A stretch of 64,000 nt of DNA. It comes from Dryas octopetala. Its lineage: Eukaryota; Streptophyta; Magnoliopsida; Rosales; Rosaceae. A program made the translations under genes and the position numbers. This document shows positions 15,142-27,357 of this stretch, piece after piece. How positions within the stretch are numbered: the stretch's first letter is position 1; every line of letters starts with the position of its first letter. Under the pieces are notes generated by a model. It had not been told where the DNA came from and did not search any database. It saw only the letters and a program-made list of their open reading frames with translations. The stretch covers positions 6,636,501-6,700,500 of the forward strand of contig OY992840.1 in NCBI GenBank assembly GCA_963921425.1, read 5' to 3'.

Positions 15142-16434
15142 ATTTTTGGATTCCCCTCGAATGCAGAGGCATCGAAGCTTTGGAGCTGAGTGCCACTTGG
15201 TATGGTTCCTTGGAGATCATTGTATGAGGCGTTAAAAGATTTCAAGAAATTGAGGCTCACCATTGACCACGGAATTTCCCCAGAAAAATTATTGGTGGAA
15301 AGGTCCAATATTTCCAAGTTCTTAAGGTTAGATAGTTGGTCTGGAATGTTGCCTGAGAAGTTGTTCAAGTTAAGACCCAACTCATGAAGACCCTGCAATT
15401 GGCCGATCTCAGTAGGTATACCGCCACTAATGCTATTGTTTCCACCTGAGTAATGATGGTGGAAAGTAAAACACGGAATCATACTGAAAAGCTGTCACCT
15501 GAGTAATATCGGGTGAGTAGAAGGCAGGCAATTCAAGATAGTTGTTTGGATCTACTTGAACTGCAGTTTGTTCAGATACCAACATGGGTAACCGGCAAAG
15601 TTCCTTTGGAAATTCACCTGAAAGTAGGTTAGAGGCCAAGTTTATAGAAAAGAGCCTTGGAAGAGTCCCCAACCAACTAGGAATTGGCCCTGTCATTCTA
15701 TTAGAATTCAGATTCAAGATCTCAAGCTTCTTGAGCTTAGATAACCATAAAGGTATTTGACTGGTAAGATCACAATGACTCACAGCCAAAATTCGAAGAT
15801 TTTGGAAACCATCAAAGTCAACCATGCCAATATCATCAGCTGTTGGCATTTTCTCACCTTTAAAATTATATGATAAGCTTAGGAATACAAGCCTTTTGCA
15901 ACCCATTAATATCTTCATTGCCCCTGTGACATTGGTCAATTTGTTGTGACCAAGAGAGAGGAAGGACAGAGATTTCAACGAAAGAATCTCAGGTTGTATT
16001 TGAACCTCTAGATGATCATTTCCGCATAGTGCAATCGCTTTCAGGGACTTGCAAGAGTAAAGGCTCATAGGCAACATACCAGTGAAGTTATTTCTCCGTA
16101 GGTCAAGTTTATTAAGTTGACTAAGTTTGGAGAAATTAAGCCTGGAGATATCTCCTGTCAAGTTGTTGTAATCCAGATGTAGTTCTATGAGGTCTGTGCA
16201 ATTCATCAAAGATGAGGGTAGAGAACCCTCTAGATGGTTGAAATCAAGGCGCATGTGTTTCAACTTGGAGAGCTTCCCAAAATGGAGAGGGAGCACACCA
16301 GTCAATCCGTTAGCGTAGAGGTCAAGTATTGTGAGGCTGGTGAGGTTGACAATTCTATCACTGATGGCTCCATAAAATGAATTAGCAGGTAAAGAAATTT
16401 CTTCGAGTGTGGTAGCATTATAACATCACTTGCA
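15142..16434 (-). pseudogene. LRR ectodomain fragment, tyrosine-sulfated peptide receptor (PSYR/PSKR)-like
   Basis: About 14 leucine-rich repeats, beginning NATTLEEISLPANSF at 16434 and continuing with the plant LxxLxLxxNxLxGxIP pattern. The order SLYSCKSLKAIALCGN, MGCKRLVFLSLSYNF, GFQNLRILAVSHCDLTSQIP and LASNLLSGEFPKELCRLP is that of PSY1-receptor ectodomains. The frame shifts near 15455, at the point where relatives read PPAIYL before GNNSISG. The second frame carries IPTEIGQLQGLHELGLNLNN to SFDASAFEGNP. Homology stops at EGNP, before the cysteine pair, membrane span and kinase. The 5' end is also cut, at a short direct repeat, and there is no signal peptide. It is therefore a dead fragment. 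Confidence 0.85.
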
Positions 16435-17229
16435 AGCTGACAAAACATCACTTGCAAGCTGACAAATTGGCAAATAACACCAGAACCCACACAATACAAC
16501 CTTTTTTTTTTTTTTTACTGCAGCAAACAATGGTAGGCTTGGTAGCTTAGACTTTTTACAGATCCAAAACACTACTCTCGTAAACATTTTCAGAAATGAA
16601 AATTTCTGAAAAGCACTCATCAAAAATGCTATTTTCATAAGTTTTCCAATAATTTTCTTTGAGGAGTTGGACCCACAAATGTCAACATAGTGAAGTGGCA
16701 CAGTTGCCTTTGGTCAAATTTGACCTCTGAAGGTTGGGTGTAGTCATGAGTCTGGTATATTTCTTTTCTTGTCTTAGGCTATTAGCAAAAAAAAACAAAA
16801 CACACACACAAAACTAAAAACATTAAAAAATTTATAATGAAAGTATAACAATCCCACCAGAACTCTTCTTGCTTAATTGTGGCAAAAACTGGGTACCTGG
16901 CTACCTAATGCTAGTAAGCAACATAGTTTTTGTGCAACTCCAAGGACAAATCACAATTTCAACATAAAACAGTATCCTTGCCTTTCTCTCTTGACACAAA
17001 GCAGTAAACTTATGTTGGTTTGACAAACTGATAAGATTGTTAAATAAAAGAAATAATCAGATCTCCAAACAGTACCTGTGCTACAAAATAAAATACCAGC
17101 CCCCTTTTAAGCCTGGAGATTTTTCACAAGTCTTATTTGTCTCTGAAAGAATTTTATGAACTCTTCTTTACAATCACTACATATGATAATGGCTGGTACT
17201 CTAACAAATGATCACAAAGCATATCAATA
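16435..17229. other. Spacer between LRR fragment and AGD8 3' end
   Basis: Opens with two tandem copies of a 22-bp unit, AACATCACTTGCAAGCTGAC plus two bases (about 16431-16475), exactly where the LRR homology breaks off. The rest is AT-rich and includes the probable 3' UTR of the ARF-GAP gene next to 17230. Confidence 0.55.
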
Positions 17230-20200
17230 TCAGAGGATTCTGTCCTGAAGATCCGTCATTAAAGTGGATGCCAAGGAACTAAGCTTCTTCCCAGTCTCTC
17301 CTGCCATGCTTTTTAAGGAAGAGATATCCTGTTGTGCCTGCAAGAAGACCCAAAGATGACCCATAATTAGCTAAACAAAACACAGATGGAATTCAAACAA
17401 TGCAAAATAAGTATAATTTCTGAGCCAAAAACATGATAAGCATATGACAATAATTGAAGCTTCCAAACACTCAAACGACAATAGCAGAAGTTCTTATCTG
17501 CAAGGCATACCTGAAAAGACAGTCGGTTAATAAGATCGCTTGCAGTAAGATCAAGAGGCAAATTATCTGACCTGTCACCAAATAGGTCAGCACTGGAGAT
17601 GGCAGCTGAACCCTGGAAACACAAGAAAATTCTGTGTTATCAACTGCCACATTCCAATTCACTCTATATTAGCATGCTCAAATATGTTGGCAATCTGGTA
17701 TTAAACTTCAATGCAAAAATTTCCCACGTCCAGTTTAATAACTTCAAGAAAACCCCCTCAAGAACAAAAAAGGAACAAAGTAATTATTGACTTCACCAAA
17801 CTTCAGTTGTGGGGGTTTTAGGGAAGTCAGTTCAAAAGTCAAAGCAGTAATGTCCCTAGTTATCTAGTAATATATGGAACAAGAAAAACACACATGTATG
17901 ATTTGGTAGATTTACTTTATATAACACACATGTATGATCTAGTAAAAAATTCCACCAGAAAATATAGAACTTCACATTGAATCATATAACCAATGTCACT
18001 AAAATAATAACTTAGTACCATTGATTGATTGTGATGATATAACTTTTGGAAGCAAAGGCTTTTGCTGTTTAAAATTTTAATTTATAATTTTTTAATTTAT
18101 ATTATATGGGAAACATATTAACTATGCTAGTTATCATTTGCAAATTGAAAGTGAGTTGTATGTCACAGATGTTGCAAAACACAATTTTTTTTGTTTTATT
18201 TCTATTCCTCTTGGATGTACTTTGGCAAATATGTCTAGCTGAATGAAAGAAGTAACAGACATGACAGGGCTTCATCAAAAAAAAAAAAAAATCCAATCAT
18301 ATAAGAGTATTCATACCGAAAACTTCTGCAAGGAGGCTTGAGCATCAACGTCAGCAGCTTTGCTCTGATCACCAAAAAATTGGGCAGAAGAAATAGATTT
18401 TGCATTTGAGAATTTCTTTCTTGCTTCATCAGTTTCCTGAATCTGAAAAACAATAAAGGCTCAATATAAAAGAGACTCAAAAACATGAATGGAAAATGCA
18501 AACTCAGCTATCAGAGTATGCTGAAACAAGACATAGAATAACTCTGTTACATCTAACAAGTCTATTCTTATAGGTGTCTCCAACTGTCAATATATCAAGG
18601 AGCTAAAAACCAATTGCAAAAAAATAAACTACAAGAGTGAACACTGTAAGATACTGAGAATGTTAAAGGTCAAGGTGGTTACAACAGCAGCATACATTCT
18701 TCATGAAGAATATATATGCTCTAAACATTCATGTACAGTTTTATAATTTATTCAATTTCATAAGGTAGAATTTATTTCAACAGATAAAAATGGCCAAGCA
18801 AGTGCATGCAGGATCGGTTTTTACTCTTGCCACTTCATGCATGCAAGGATTGTCCATTGCTCTTGCCATACTAATTTTTACTCCGGAAATAACACTACAC
18901 AATGATAATACAAGGCCTTGCCATTTGAAGGCATATGGTTATTGCCCTTAAAAACCACATAAAGGGAATGGAGCAGAAAAAAAGTACTCCTCACAAAGCA
19001 TCAATGAACCATTTAAAGAAGAGTCATGTAATTCAGACCATAATCTCATTATTTTAAAGGCCATAATTTGCTTATGCCATTCTTAGTTTTCTGTTAGATC
19101 ACAATTAAAAATTCAGCTGTCTGAAGAATAGTTTTGACTCAACAAGTTGATAATCACAGCAATGCTTTCTCAAATAAAGCCTGTGTCACACTTTGCTCCC
19201 TACAAAACTTGACTCGTTTACACCCTAAACTTCGCTTCGTGTTTCAAAATTCCCTTTACCGTCAAGTCTGTCTCGCAGGCACCTACATGGAAAATTCTTA
19301 AGGAGCATTTTGGACAGCACAGGTCTTCCCCTTTATTGGTGGCATCACCATCATAATCTTGTCCAAAGCCCCTCTGCACACCTGATGGTTGCTGGAATTT
19401 TCTTGTTAAAAATTTCCAGTTAAAAATTCATATTTGAAGAGTCATTACTCCTTCATTTCATGTCCAAATTCACTGATTTCAGATCCTACGATAAGAGGGT
19501 AAAGCCCTCTACACAACATACTAAACTTAGATTCACAACTATGTGTGTTAAAAATAAAGGCATCCAAAGTCACTATAATGACATGACTAAACCCCACAGA
19601 CAACAAACTTCTCCAAGATTTCTTCCTCGTTTCTCGACCAAATCACACAAATAATATGTAAGAGACCTACAACCCTACATAATTAGTTTTGAGATAAAAT
19701 ATCTGGACAGAGGTTTAATATTACTATACCTATAAGAGGTTTAGTATTTCTATACATATAAGTACCAGATTTGTGTGTGACTACTGTTAAGGTTATACGA
19801 CAAAAGAAAGATGGAAAAATTGACGAGACACTTAATGATTAGGGCCGACAACTTTTCAATATTCCAATATTTTGACACACATTGTTTTTAAAACTTTAAG
19901 GGCAAACTGCACCGATCGATTGGCGCTAGCAGAAACTGCAACTCCAGTTGCGGCTAACTGCATCACACATAGCAGTTACACTATATATACCCAATAAAAT
20001 AAACACTAATTCTAGAACCCATAAATCATCTGAGACCCAAAATATTAAGATACACATAAAAAATAAGGGAACAAAATGCAAGGCAGTTGCAGTTGCTGAT
20101 CTATAGGCACCTTCGCAAAAATAAGGGAACAAAATGCAAGGCAGTTGCAGTTGCTGATCTATAGGCACCTTCGCTGATCGATCAGCGGGCTACAGGACAT

Positions 20201-23200
20201 GGGCACAAACGACTGATGCACACGCAATCCATCCTTAAAGTTATGGAAATCTCAATTTTTATGTCCTTAAACACTAATTATAAATCTTAAACCCATAAAT
20301 CCCCTAAAACACACTAAATCACACTTTAAAATATTAAGATGCAAGTAAAAATTAGGAAAAATAATTTTTCAATGCAGTTGCAATTGCCAATCTATCAGCA
20401 CCTACACTGATCAATTGGCAGGCTAGAGGACATGTGCACACGCACAATCTATCCCTAAAGTTATGAAATCTCAATTTTTATGTCCTTGAATATTTTAAAT
20501 CAAACATGCATCGTTTTGAGTGTTATCAAACATGCATCGTTTTGAGTGTTAGTTGTCAGCCCTTTTAAATAGAAGGTAAACATTGTCATACTTGACAGTA
20601 GGGGGCATTTTAAAACACAGAGTGACGTTTAGCGTGTAAAATGGGAAACAATTTAGGGGGAAAAGTGTGACATGGGCTTTAGTTGAGGGGCAATATATGT
20701 ACTTTACCCATAGTAATATGTCGAATGTTTTCACCTATCTCTCAAATTTTGAGGGAGGTCATAATCTCCCTACTTGTTTGCTTTCTGAGCTGACAATCAC
20801 ATAATGCACAACCATAACTGAATTTACGTCTATAAAAATTGGCATGACACAACTGTAACTGAGTTTATGTATATAAAAACATTAAATTGTTACACTACAG
20901 AACTTCCATTTGGTTGCTTGCCATATTAACTAATATACAATAAAAAACTTAGCTCCTTAACATTGCTGATAAATAAACATAATGCAAAAACATCATGGCA
21001 CCAATCGAAAACAATAAGTGGACCAAAATTAAATCTCTAGAACTACAAAGATGCAAATTAAGCTTTCTAAAATAAAAGAAATCCATGATTTTTCAAGCAA
21101 GGTATATTATACACATACAGAAAGCAGATCCTAATAACACTTTAAATGATTAATGGTGATCCTGAAATTTCTTTTTTATTGCATTATATTAAGTAAATTC
21201 AAGATTTATGGCATATAAAGAAATGCACATAACAAGTGCCTAGAAATAGAATAAGCTCCATTGATCTAACTTTTCTCAATTATATGCGGATGTCATTTGC
21301 CATAAATAACTTACTTGCACTTTGGAGGTATTTGAACTAGTCCTCTTGGGAAAACTGTTGTCCATTCCAAAATCCGCAAAGAAACTCGATGACTTCGGTG
21401 GTTCTACATGGCTAATTACACGAGAACCACTAGAATTTTTCTCAGAATTTTGAACACTTTCTACATACTCAAATCGAGACGCAAAGGATGAGCCAGCTGT
21501 TGGAGTGCTGCTAGTTGAGGAAGGCACCGGGACAACTGGTTCTTCAGGTTTCTGGTCATACAGACTTTCACTTGGCTGCAATTTTAAAAGTAATATTGCT
21601 AAGAGAAAGGCATTTTGGTACACAAATGTATAGTCAAATAACAAACACACTTCAAAAATATCTTCTAAGATACTATTGCCAATAAAAAATTTGTTCTAAG
21701 TGCTAATAAGCAATCACAACCTTTGAGGTAAGTTTGCGAGCACCAAGCCCCCCAGTCTTCCCAGTTTTCTTAGCACCAAGAGGCTTCTTGACAGTACTGG
21801 TAGAAAATGTATGGGGGGCTTTCAGGGAAGCAGAGATTTCAGGTGTTTCTTGCTTTGATATAGATTTTTCTTTTGGAGCTTCACTAGTCTTGACATCAGG
21901 AAGCCCATTAGATGCTTGTCCTGACTGAGACGCAACAGGCGATGATGGAAGACCTGCCTCTTCCACCATACTTTTGGCAACTTCTTTAGAAAGTATCTGC
22001 CTGTATAACTCGGCAGCTCTTGATGTATACTTAGCCTCAATTTTGCCTCCATCCGTCCATCCATGCTGCTTAAAGAAAACCTGTGCGCGGTTGTTTCCCC
22101 CAAAGCTCATCGTTCTCAGCTGCTCAGGTGTCCATGAGTCTAAATTTGTAGATCTATATCCAGAAAAACAAATTAATTGTAAGCTGTTGTTGTTGTTGCT
22201 GTTCCTTTAGCAGTTATTTATAATAATAAAATTCAACTTAAAATTTGAGTATGGCACATTTATAACAATGCAATGTTTTTTTTTTTTTTTTAATTTGAAT
22301 GATATGACAATCCAAATTCAATTTTGAAAGATAAAAGTGATTTTACTGTAGTTTCCTTTAAAAAGACAAATTATTGGTTAAACATTAATTATTAAAAAGT
22401 ATCTGTCCTGTAAACTAAAAATCTTTAGAATAACATTTTCATTGGATTAAATATAGGTTCCCAGTTCAATAAAATTATAATTGATCATTGTATTGAAATC
22501 TGAATTCAAACTATCAGATCGACTCATGATTCTACTGTAATCTTAACAAGGATAAATACAAATCAGTGGGAGGCTTTTACAAAATCATATTTTTCTATCT
22601 AATTGTTTGGTTGGCTCTGTTGACCCAACAGAAACCAAAAACTAAAGAAGCTATGACATCTCTAAACAAGAGAAGATTCCTCAGGCATCAGCAACAATAT
22701 GATTAACTGTTTAGACATTTTAATGCACTCATTGTAAACTCTAGAACACAAAATAATTCAGCAAGATTTGTAATGGCCAATGGGAGGCCAAACAACTATG
22801 ATCATCAATTTATAATAACTAAATAGGAACAAGCATAGAGGCTCTTCAATTTCAATCAAAGATTTTTTTCTTCAAATTTCAATCAAAGGTTTTTTATTCA
22901 ATTTCAATCAAAAGGTTTTTCTTCAATTTCAATCAAAAGGTTTTCCTTCACTTTCAATCAAAGGGTTTTTCTACAATTTCAATCAAAGGTTTTTCTTTTA
23001 GGTATTAATTAGGGTCCAATTATAAGACATATACTTTATCCACCTCAAACACAAATACCAAAGAACCTCCACAACTTTTCTTACTAATAACAAAGAAAAA
23101 AACGCCAAAACAAAACAAATCATGGCTCCTAGAATGAACATAATTTTAACACTTCTGGCCCAAATTCCACGCTTCAATTCAATTCCATCTAAATATGACG

Positions 23201-23885
23201 AGACACAAACTATTGCTTGGATCCCCAACATTAAGAGCACATTAACCCATCACCTTACTTTCAGTTCCTTGGTTATTTAAAAACAGAGCTGCAGGTTCTT
23301 GTAATGTCAATTAGCTAACAACATTGCCGGAAAGCACCATTAGTTGAAGCAATACATACATACATACATACATACATACATACATACATACATACATACA
23401 TACATACATACACACATAAATATACATATGTAATCGAACTGCTATTCCAACATCCAAAATACAATGAATTGAAAATTGAGAGAATTAAGAATCCCTTAGT
23501 CCCACATGAAATATACCTAACAAAACTGATGTGAACGCCGAGACTGCGATGGACTGCCGAGCAATCGATGCAAAGAAAGATCCCATATGTAACCGAAGCC
23601 CAAGTTGGGTTCTTTGCGTTACAATCGAAACAAATCTGAAGCAAAAACCCGAAAAGGAAAAAAAAAAAAAAAAAACACTAAGATCCAAGTACGGAGTTCA
23701 CAGATCTGAATCAGATCTCAAAAGCCCATATCGAGTTTTGCACAAAAATCACAAATCCATATAAAACTTTTACTAATAAACAAAAATTTAACAACAAATG
23801 AAAAAAAAACAGAGACCTTATTTTCCGACTTTGCTTTCAGTTTTCTGAAAACAACGTTCTTGTCATTGAAGATTTCGGACGCCAT
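17230..23885 (-). CDS. AGD8: ADP-ribosylation factor GTPase-activating protein, AGD8/AGD9 type
   Basis: An ARF-GAP that stimulates GTP hydrolysis on ARF GTPases at Golgi membranes and COPI vesicles (ArfGAP2/3 class). Seven exons: 23885-23817, 23635-23517, 22153-21721, 21575-21315, 18442-18317, 17612-17511 and 17337-17230, with agreeing phases and 405 aa, matching about 400 in Arabidopsis. The zinc finger is CX2CX16CX2C at C25, C28, C45 and C48, followed by the arginine finger in HRSLG (R53). A middle Ser/Pro/Lys-rich linker carries [20 protein letters not shown]. The C-terminus has the repeated SSAxx[11 protein letters not shown] motif of ArfGAP2/3 proteins and ends [10 protein letters not shown]. 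Intron 1 starts AAG|GTCTCT, a weak donor. Introns 2 and 4 are large and hold repeats. Between UBP and MYC, the order matches Arabidopsis. AGD9 is the alternative name. Confidence 0.94.
19162..20698. mobile_element. MULE-like element with long imperfect inverted ends, in AGD8 intron 4
   Basis: The left end (about 19162-19275: GTGTCACACTTTGCTCCCTA, then AACTTGACTC, TACACCCTAAACTT) is matched in reverse by the right end (about 20590-20698, the complement of AAGTGTGACATGGGCTTTAG). That makes diverged inverted repeats of about 110 bp. The interior holds a 58-bp tandem duplication and a second, weaker copy of the GATC-ATTGGC region. No transposase frame is seen and no convincing target duplication was found, so the family is an inference. 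Confidence 0.55.
20060..20175. repeat. 58-bp tandem duplication
   Basis: Two adjacent, almost identical copies of a unit containing GGGAACAAAATGCAAGGCAG and ATCTATAGGCACCTTCGC. A diverged third relative lies near 20340-20430. It sits inside the intronic element. Confidence 0.85.
22848..22998. repeat. Minisatellite of about 25 bp in AGD8 intron 2
   Basis: Six imperfect tandem units of the form TTCAATCAAAGGTTTTTCTT. Confidence 0.85.
23352..23413. repeat. (TACA)n tetranucleotide microsatellite in AGD8 intron 2
   Basis: About 15 TACA units, about 100 bases 3' of the zinc-finger exon donor on the coding strand. Confidence 0.95.
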
Positions 23886-24331
23886 TAGAGAGATAAATTG
23901 TAGAGAAACAGAGAAAAAAAAAATGGATCCGAAGAGGTGCTTCAACACCTCCTCAGGCAAAATAGAGAAAGATGTAAAAGTGAAACCCCAAATCGAATTT
24001 TCAGGCTCCGGTTTCTAGTTTTTGTTTTGGTTTATGTTTTTCTCGTTTTCAAACGAAAGCAATTTATCAGCAGTGCGTGGGATGTAGATGGTGGGTGCGA
24101 AGTGACGGAAATACCCTTCTGGGTTAGGAGTATTCCCGGTGTTGGTGGTTTGTTATTGTCTAGTAATAAGTAGTGATTTGAATTAAAGGGTAAACGTAAT
24201 TGTCTTGCTACGGTACATGCCTTTGTGGTGGCAACTGGCGGTTGCTACCAACCGTTAACGGCTGGGCTTATATAGATGCGTCAAGCTGAACCACCAGTTG
24301 CACATTTCTTCAAGCTTAATGTTTTTTGTTT
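23886..24331. promoter_or_regulatory. AGD8 upstream region
   Basis: Likely 5' UTR and promoter of the ARF-GAP gene, transcribed leftwards. It is moderately GC-balanced with no recognisable gene. No TATA box or named element can be fixed with confidence. It ends where a transposon terminus begins. Confidence 0.45.
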
Positions 24332-24481
24332 GAGCAAATTATAATTTAGTACCTCAATTTTACACTGATTTTTAATTTAATACCCCAACTTTAAAAATTT
24401 GACAAAAAATACCTCACCTTTCATTTTGTGTCAAAATAGTACCTCCGTTAGTTTTTCTATCAAATAAACCGTTAATGCTGA
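24332..24481. mobile_element. Left end of a MULE-like element running into the assembly gap
   Basis: Starts GAGCAAATTATAATTTAG with TAGTACCTCAA and, further in, ACCTCCGTTAG and AACCGTTAATG. The intact element at 36682 begins GAGCAAATT and has TACCTCCGTCAAC and ACCGTTAATCG at the same spacing, so they belong to one superfamily. The partner end is not seen to the right of the gap. Confidence 0.6.
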
Positions 24482-24681
24482 NNNNNNNNNNNNNNNNNNN
24501 NNNNNNNNNNNNNNNNNNNNNNNNNNNNNNNNNNNNNNNNNNNNNNNNNNNNNNNNNNNNNNNNNNNNNNNNNNNNNNNNNNNNNNNNNNNNNNNNNNNN
24601 NNNNNNNNNNNNNNNNNNNNNNNNNNNNNNNNNNNNNNNNNNNNNNNNNNNNNNNNNNNNNNNNNNNNNNNNNNNNNNNNN
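24482..24681. other. Assembly gap (200 N)
   Basis: A run of exactly 200 N, usually a placeholder of unknown true size. It falls between a MULE end and GC-rich LTR-element DNA, consistent with a collapsed repeat. Confidence 1.
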
Positions 24682-26564
24682 AGCCCCGCCGCTCCCCGAG
24701 CAGCCCCCCGTGCCGTCCGTGCAGCCACCCAATGCACAACTTCCGAGCAGCCACCCGCTGTCCACAGATCCGGCCCGAGCCCAGCAGCCCCCCCCCCAGC
24801 AGCACTTCCGAGCAGCCCCTCACCTGTGCACACTCCAAGCAGCCACCCACCTGCGCAATGCCCAAGCCTAGCAGATCCTCCAAGTTGCTGCCAGCAGCTC
24901 CTCCACATCGCTGCCAGAAAATCCGGCCCGACCCGCAGCCTCCGCGCAGCACCCGACAGACCCGAGCCCTCCCCTGTTCCGACCCGAGCAGACCCGCCTC
25001 ACTAAGCAACCGCCCCGCGATGAGCTCCTCCGACCCGCGCGAAGAGCAGCCCGCGCCTGCACCTGCACCCCCCTGCGCAGCAGCCACTCCGGCCCGAGCC
25101 CCCCCTGCGCAGAGCCTCCGAGACGCGACCGAGTCCCCCTGCGCAGCACCTCCGCGCCGCTCACCCAAGCCGATCCGAGCAGGGCAGCCCCCCCACGCTT
25201 GCCCGTCGCCTCCGGCCCGACCCGATCTCCTCTCGGTTCCCGCCCAGGCCACCGATCCACGCCGTGCAGCACCACGAGCCAACCCGATCCGGGCACCACC
25301 CCGACGACCCGAGCCCGACGACCACCCTCCCGCCTACTCCTCCGCTCCCTCTTCCCTCCGACCCGGCCAGGTCCAGTGCCCCCTTTTCCAAAACAACCGA
25401 GGCTGTATGTCTATCTAAAAAAAAGAAAGGGGGGCAGCCTATATTCGGTACTTCAAAAAAAAAAAAAAAAAAAAAAAAGGCAGCTCTCTCTCTCTCTCCT
25501 CCAATGGTCACAAAAAATCCAAAAGACAACACAAAAAAAAAAAGAAGAAGGGAAGATGTGGGTGCGGAATCTTTATATTTGGGCTCTACCATTTAATTCA
25601 AGATTCTCATTTACAAAAGGCGACATCCCCCCATTAAATTGGACGGGATTCACTGAGATTTTGCGGAGCGTTTACTGCTCGGACTACAGAGCGATAAAAA
25701 AAAAAAAAAATTATTATGATCTTTTATATCTAACCCCCCAAGCTTTCCTACAGTACAGCTTTTCTTGCTCAGGAACTTGGGGGACTTCTAAACAGTATCT
25801 TAAGCAGGAACAAGCATGTGGTTACTTGTCGTTCTGCTCGGACTTTTGTGTACAAAGTTCCCAACCAAGAAGTATCTTTTGCTCGGAAACTTGGGGGACT
25901 TCTGTTCGTATGATTAATCGTCTGGGCATAACGACAAGTCAGACAAGGCTTAACATCATGTTGTTTGGGCCTAAGCCCTTCCTAGGCTCCTAGCCCCTGA
26001 CCTACCAGGCTCCTCCTAGGCCACGACCTCTTAGGCTCCGGCCTCCTAGGCTCCGGCCTCCTAGGCTCCGGCCTCATAGGCTCCGGCCCCATAGGCTCCG
26101 GCCTCCTAAGCTCCGGCCTCCTAGGCCCCGACTCGTGTCAACTCACTCGGATCCTCGAGACCGGTGACACGTGGCGCTCCTACAGTGCAAGTCATCACAA
26201 GGGACACGTGTCATCACCGGATTGGTTGACACTCTTCCAAACGTACTATAAAAAGGTACCTTCTTGTCACACAAAGGACAACTGAAATCATTATTAGACT
26301 ATTCACTCACTCTGCTCTCAGATCTCTCTGAACACTGACTTGAGCGTCGGAGGAGCTTTGGCCGGCACCACACCGGTGCCCTTCCCGCTCACTTTTGTGT
26401 ACCTGTGCAGGGTGCTTTGGATATCATTCTCTCTCATTACTCACCAGTCGGACCCAGCTACCCGTTCCTGCCCCACTTCGACGTGTCATCCACTCAGTGG
26501 TGGGTCAAAGGGTCTACGTGGTTCGACTCAACGTTGACTGCTCTACCATTTTTTAGCATCAACA
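24682..26564 (+). mobile_element. Broken LTR retrotransposon, 3' part (Gypsy, Tat-like)
   Basis: A fossil whose left part is lost in the gap. The internal remnant (24682-25556) is very C-rich, then poly-A and CT-rich, and ends in a purine tract (about 25532-25556). The 3' LTR is inferred at 25557-26564 (TG to CA, 1008 bp). It holds AACTTGGGGGACTTCTG words, a 15-bp tandem array of CTCCTAGGCTCCGGC-like units (about 25980-26131), a TATA-like CTATAAAAAGG (about 26246) and GAGCGTCGGAGGAGCTTTGG, all typical of Tat-type LTRs. It abuts a truncated hAT element at 26565. Age cannot be judged because only one LTR is visible. Confidence 0.65.
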
Positions 26565-27352
26565 GTACCGTACCAATTCTAAATCAGTACGATATAGGTA
26601 TGAAACTTTCAATACCGTGATATACCATACTGTACCGAATTATATTTAATTTAATTATTTAATATTTTTTTAATTAGGTGTTGCCATATTAGTGGCTATT
26701 TGGGCAAATGGAAAGGGAAAATAGTGTTGACTGTTTAGTGATGTTGCAGCCTGCAAGTACTAACTAAGTAGTGTTTATTGTTTGTAATAAGCCATAAGGC
26801 TTAGTACTAATTATCATTGTGTATTTATGTTGACTGCTTGTAATAACTAATAAGCCATAAAGCTTAAGTACTACTATTGTTTTTGACTGTTTGTACTTTG
26901 TAATAAGCCATAAGGCTTAACTATTTTGGCTTTGAGGATTGTGTTGGGTTTTGTTTTATCTTTTGGTTGGGAAAAAATATTTGTTTGTAAGTTGTAACTG
27001 AATAACTCAGTGCACACTACATTCTATTCTATGCTGTTATTGTTTGTGATTTCTAATTCTATACAGCCAAATATTTACAATGTAATATTAGAGTTAGACA
27101 ATTATTAGCAAATGATTGACAATTAATATGTAAGAATAAAAGTGCAAGGAATTGAGAATATGTCTTTTTGGTTGTTAAATGTTGTTTTTTGACAAAAAAA
27201 AAAGTTTAAAATATTGGCACATACCGAAACCATACCGAATTCATAGAACACTGGTATGATATGGTACCAGTTTTAAAAATGTCAATACCGTATCGATTAA
27301 AAATTTCGGTATGAGGCTCATATCGTCTCATACCGTACCGTGCCCACCCCTA
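26565..27352. mobile_element. hAT-type element, left end missing
   Basis: The right end reads TACCGTGCCCACCCCTA, which in reverse is TAGGGGTGGGCACGGTA, a common plant hAT terminus also seen at 62444-62845. Subterminal words TACCGTACC and ATACCGTA recur at both sides. The first bases (GTACCGTACCAATTC) look like the subterminal part of the left end, so the terminal bases were lost where the LTR element begins. The interior has repeated AATAAGCCATAAGGCTTA palindromes. No coding capacity is seen. Confidence 0.65.
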
Positions 27353-27357
27353 GTGTT

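Noticed and set aside
23337-23490. Repeated Met-Tyr-Val-Cys frames near the AGD8 zinc-finger exon
   Set aside because: Translation of the intronic (TACA)n microsatellite; the zinc-finger exon ends at a donor before it.
24431-25593. Long Pro/Ala-rich and Gly/Arg-rich open frames on both strands
   Set aside because: C-rich low-complexity DNA beside and across an N gap; several overlapping frames on both strands are open for compositional reasons only.
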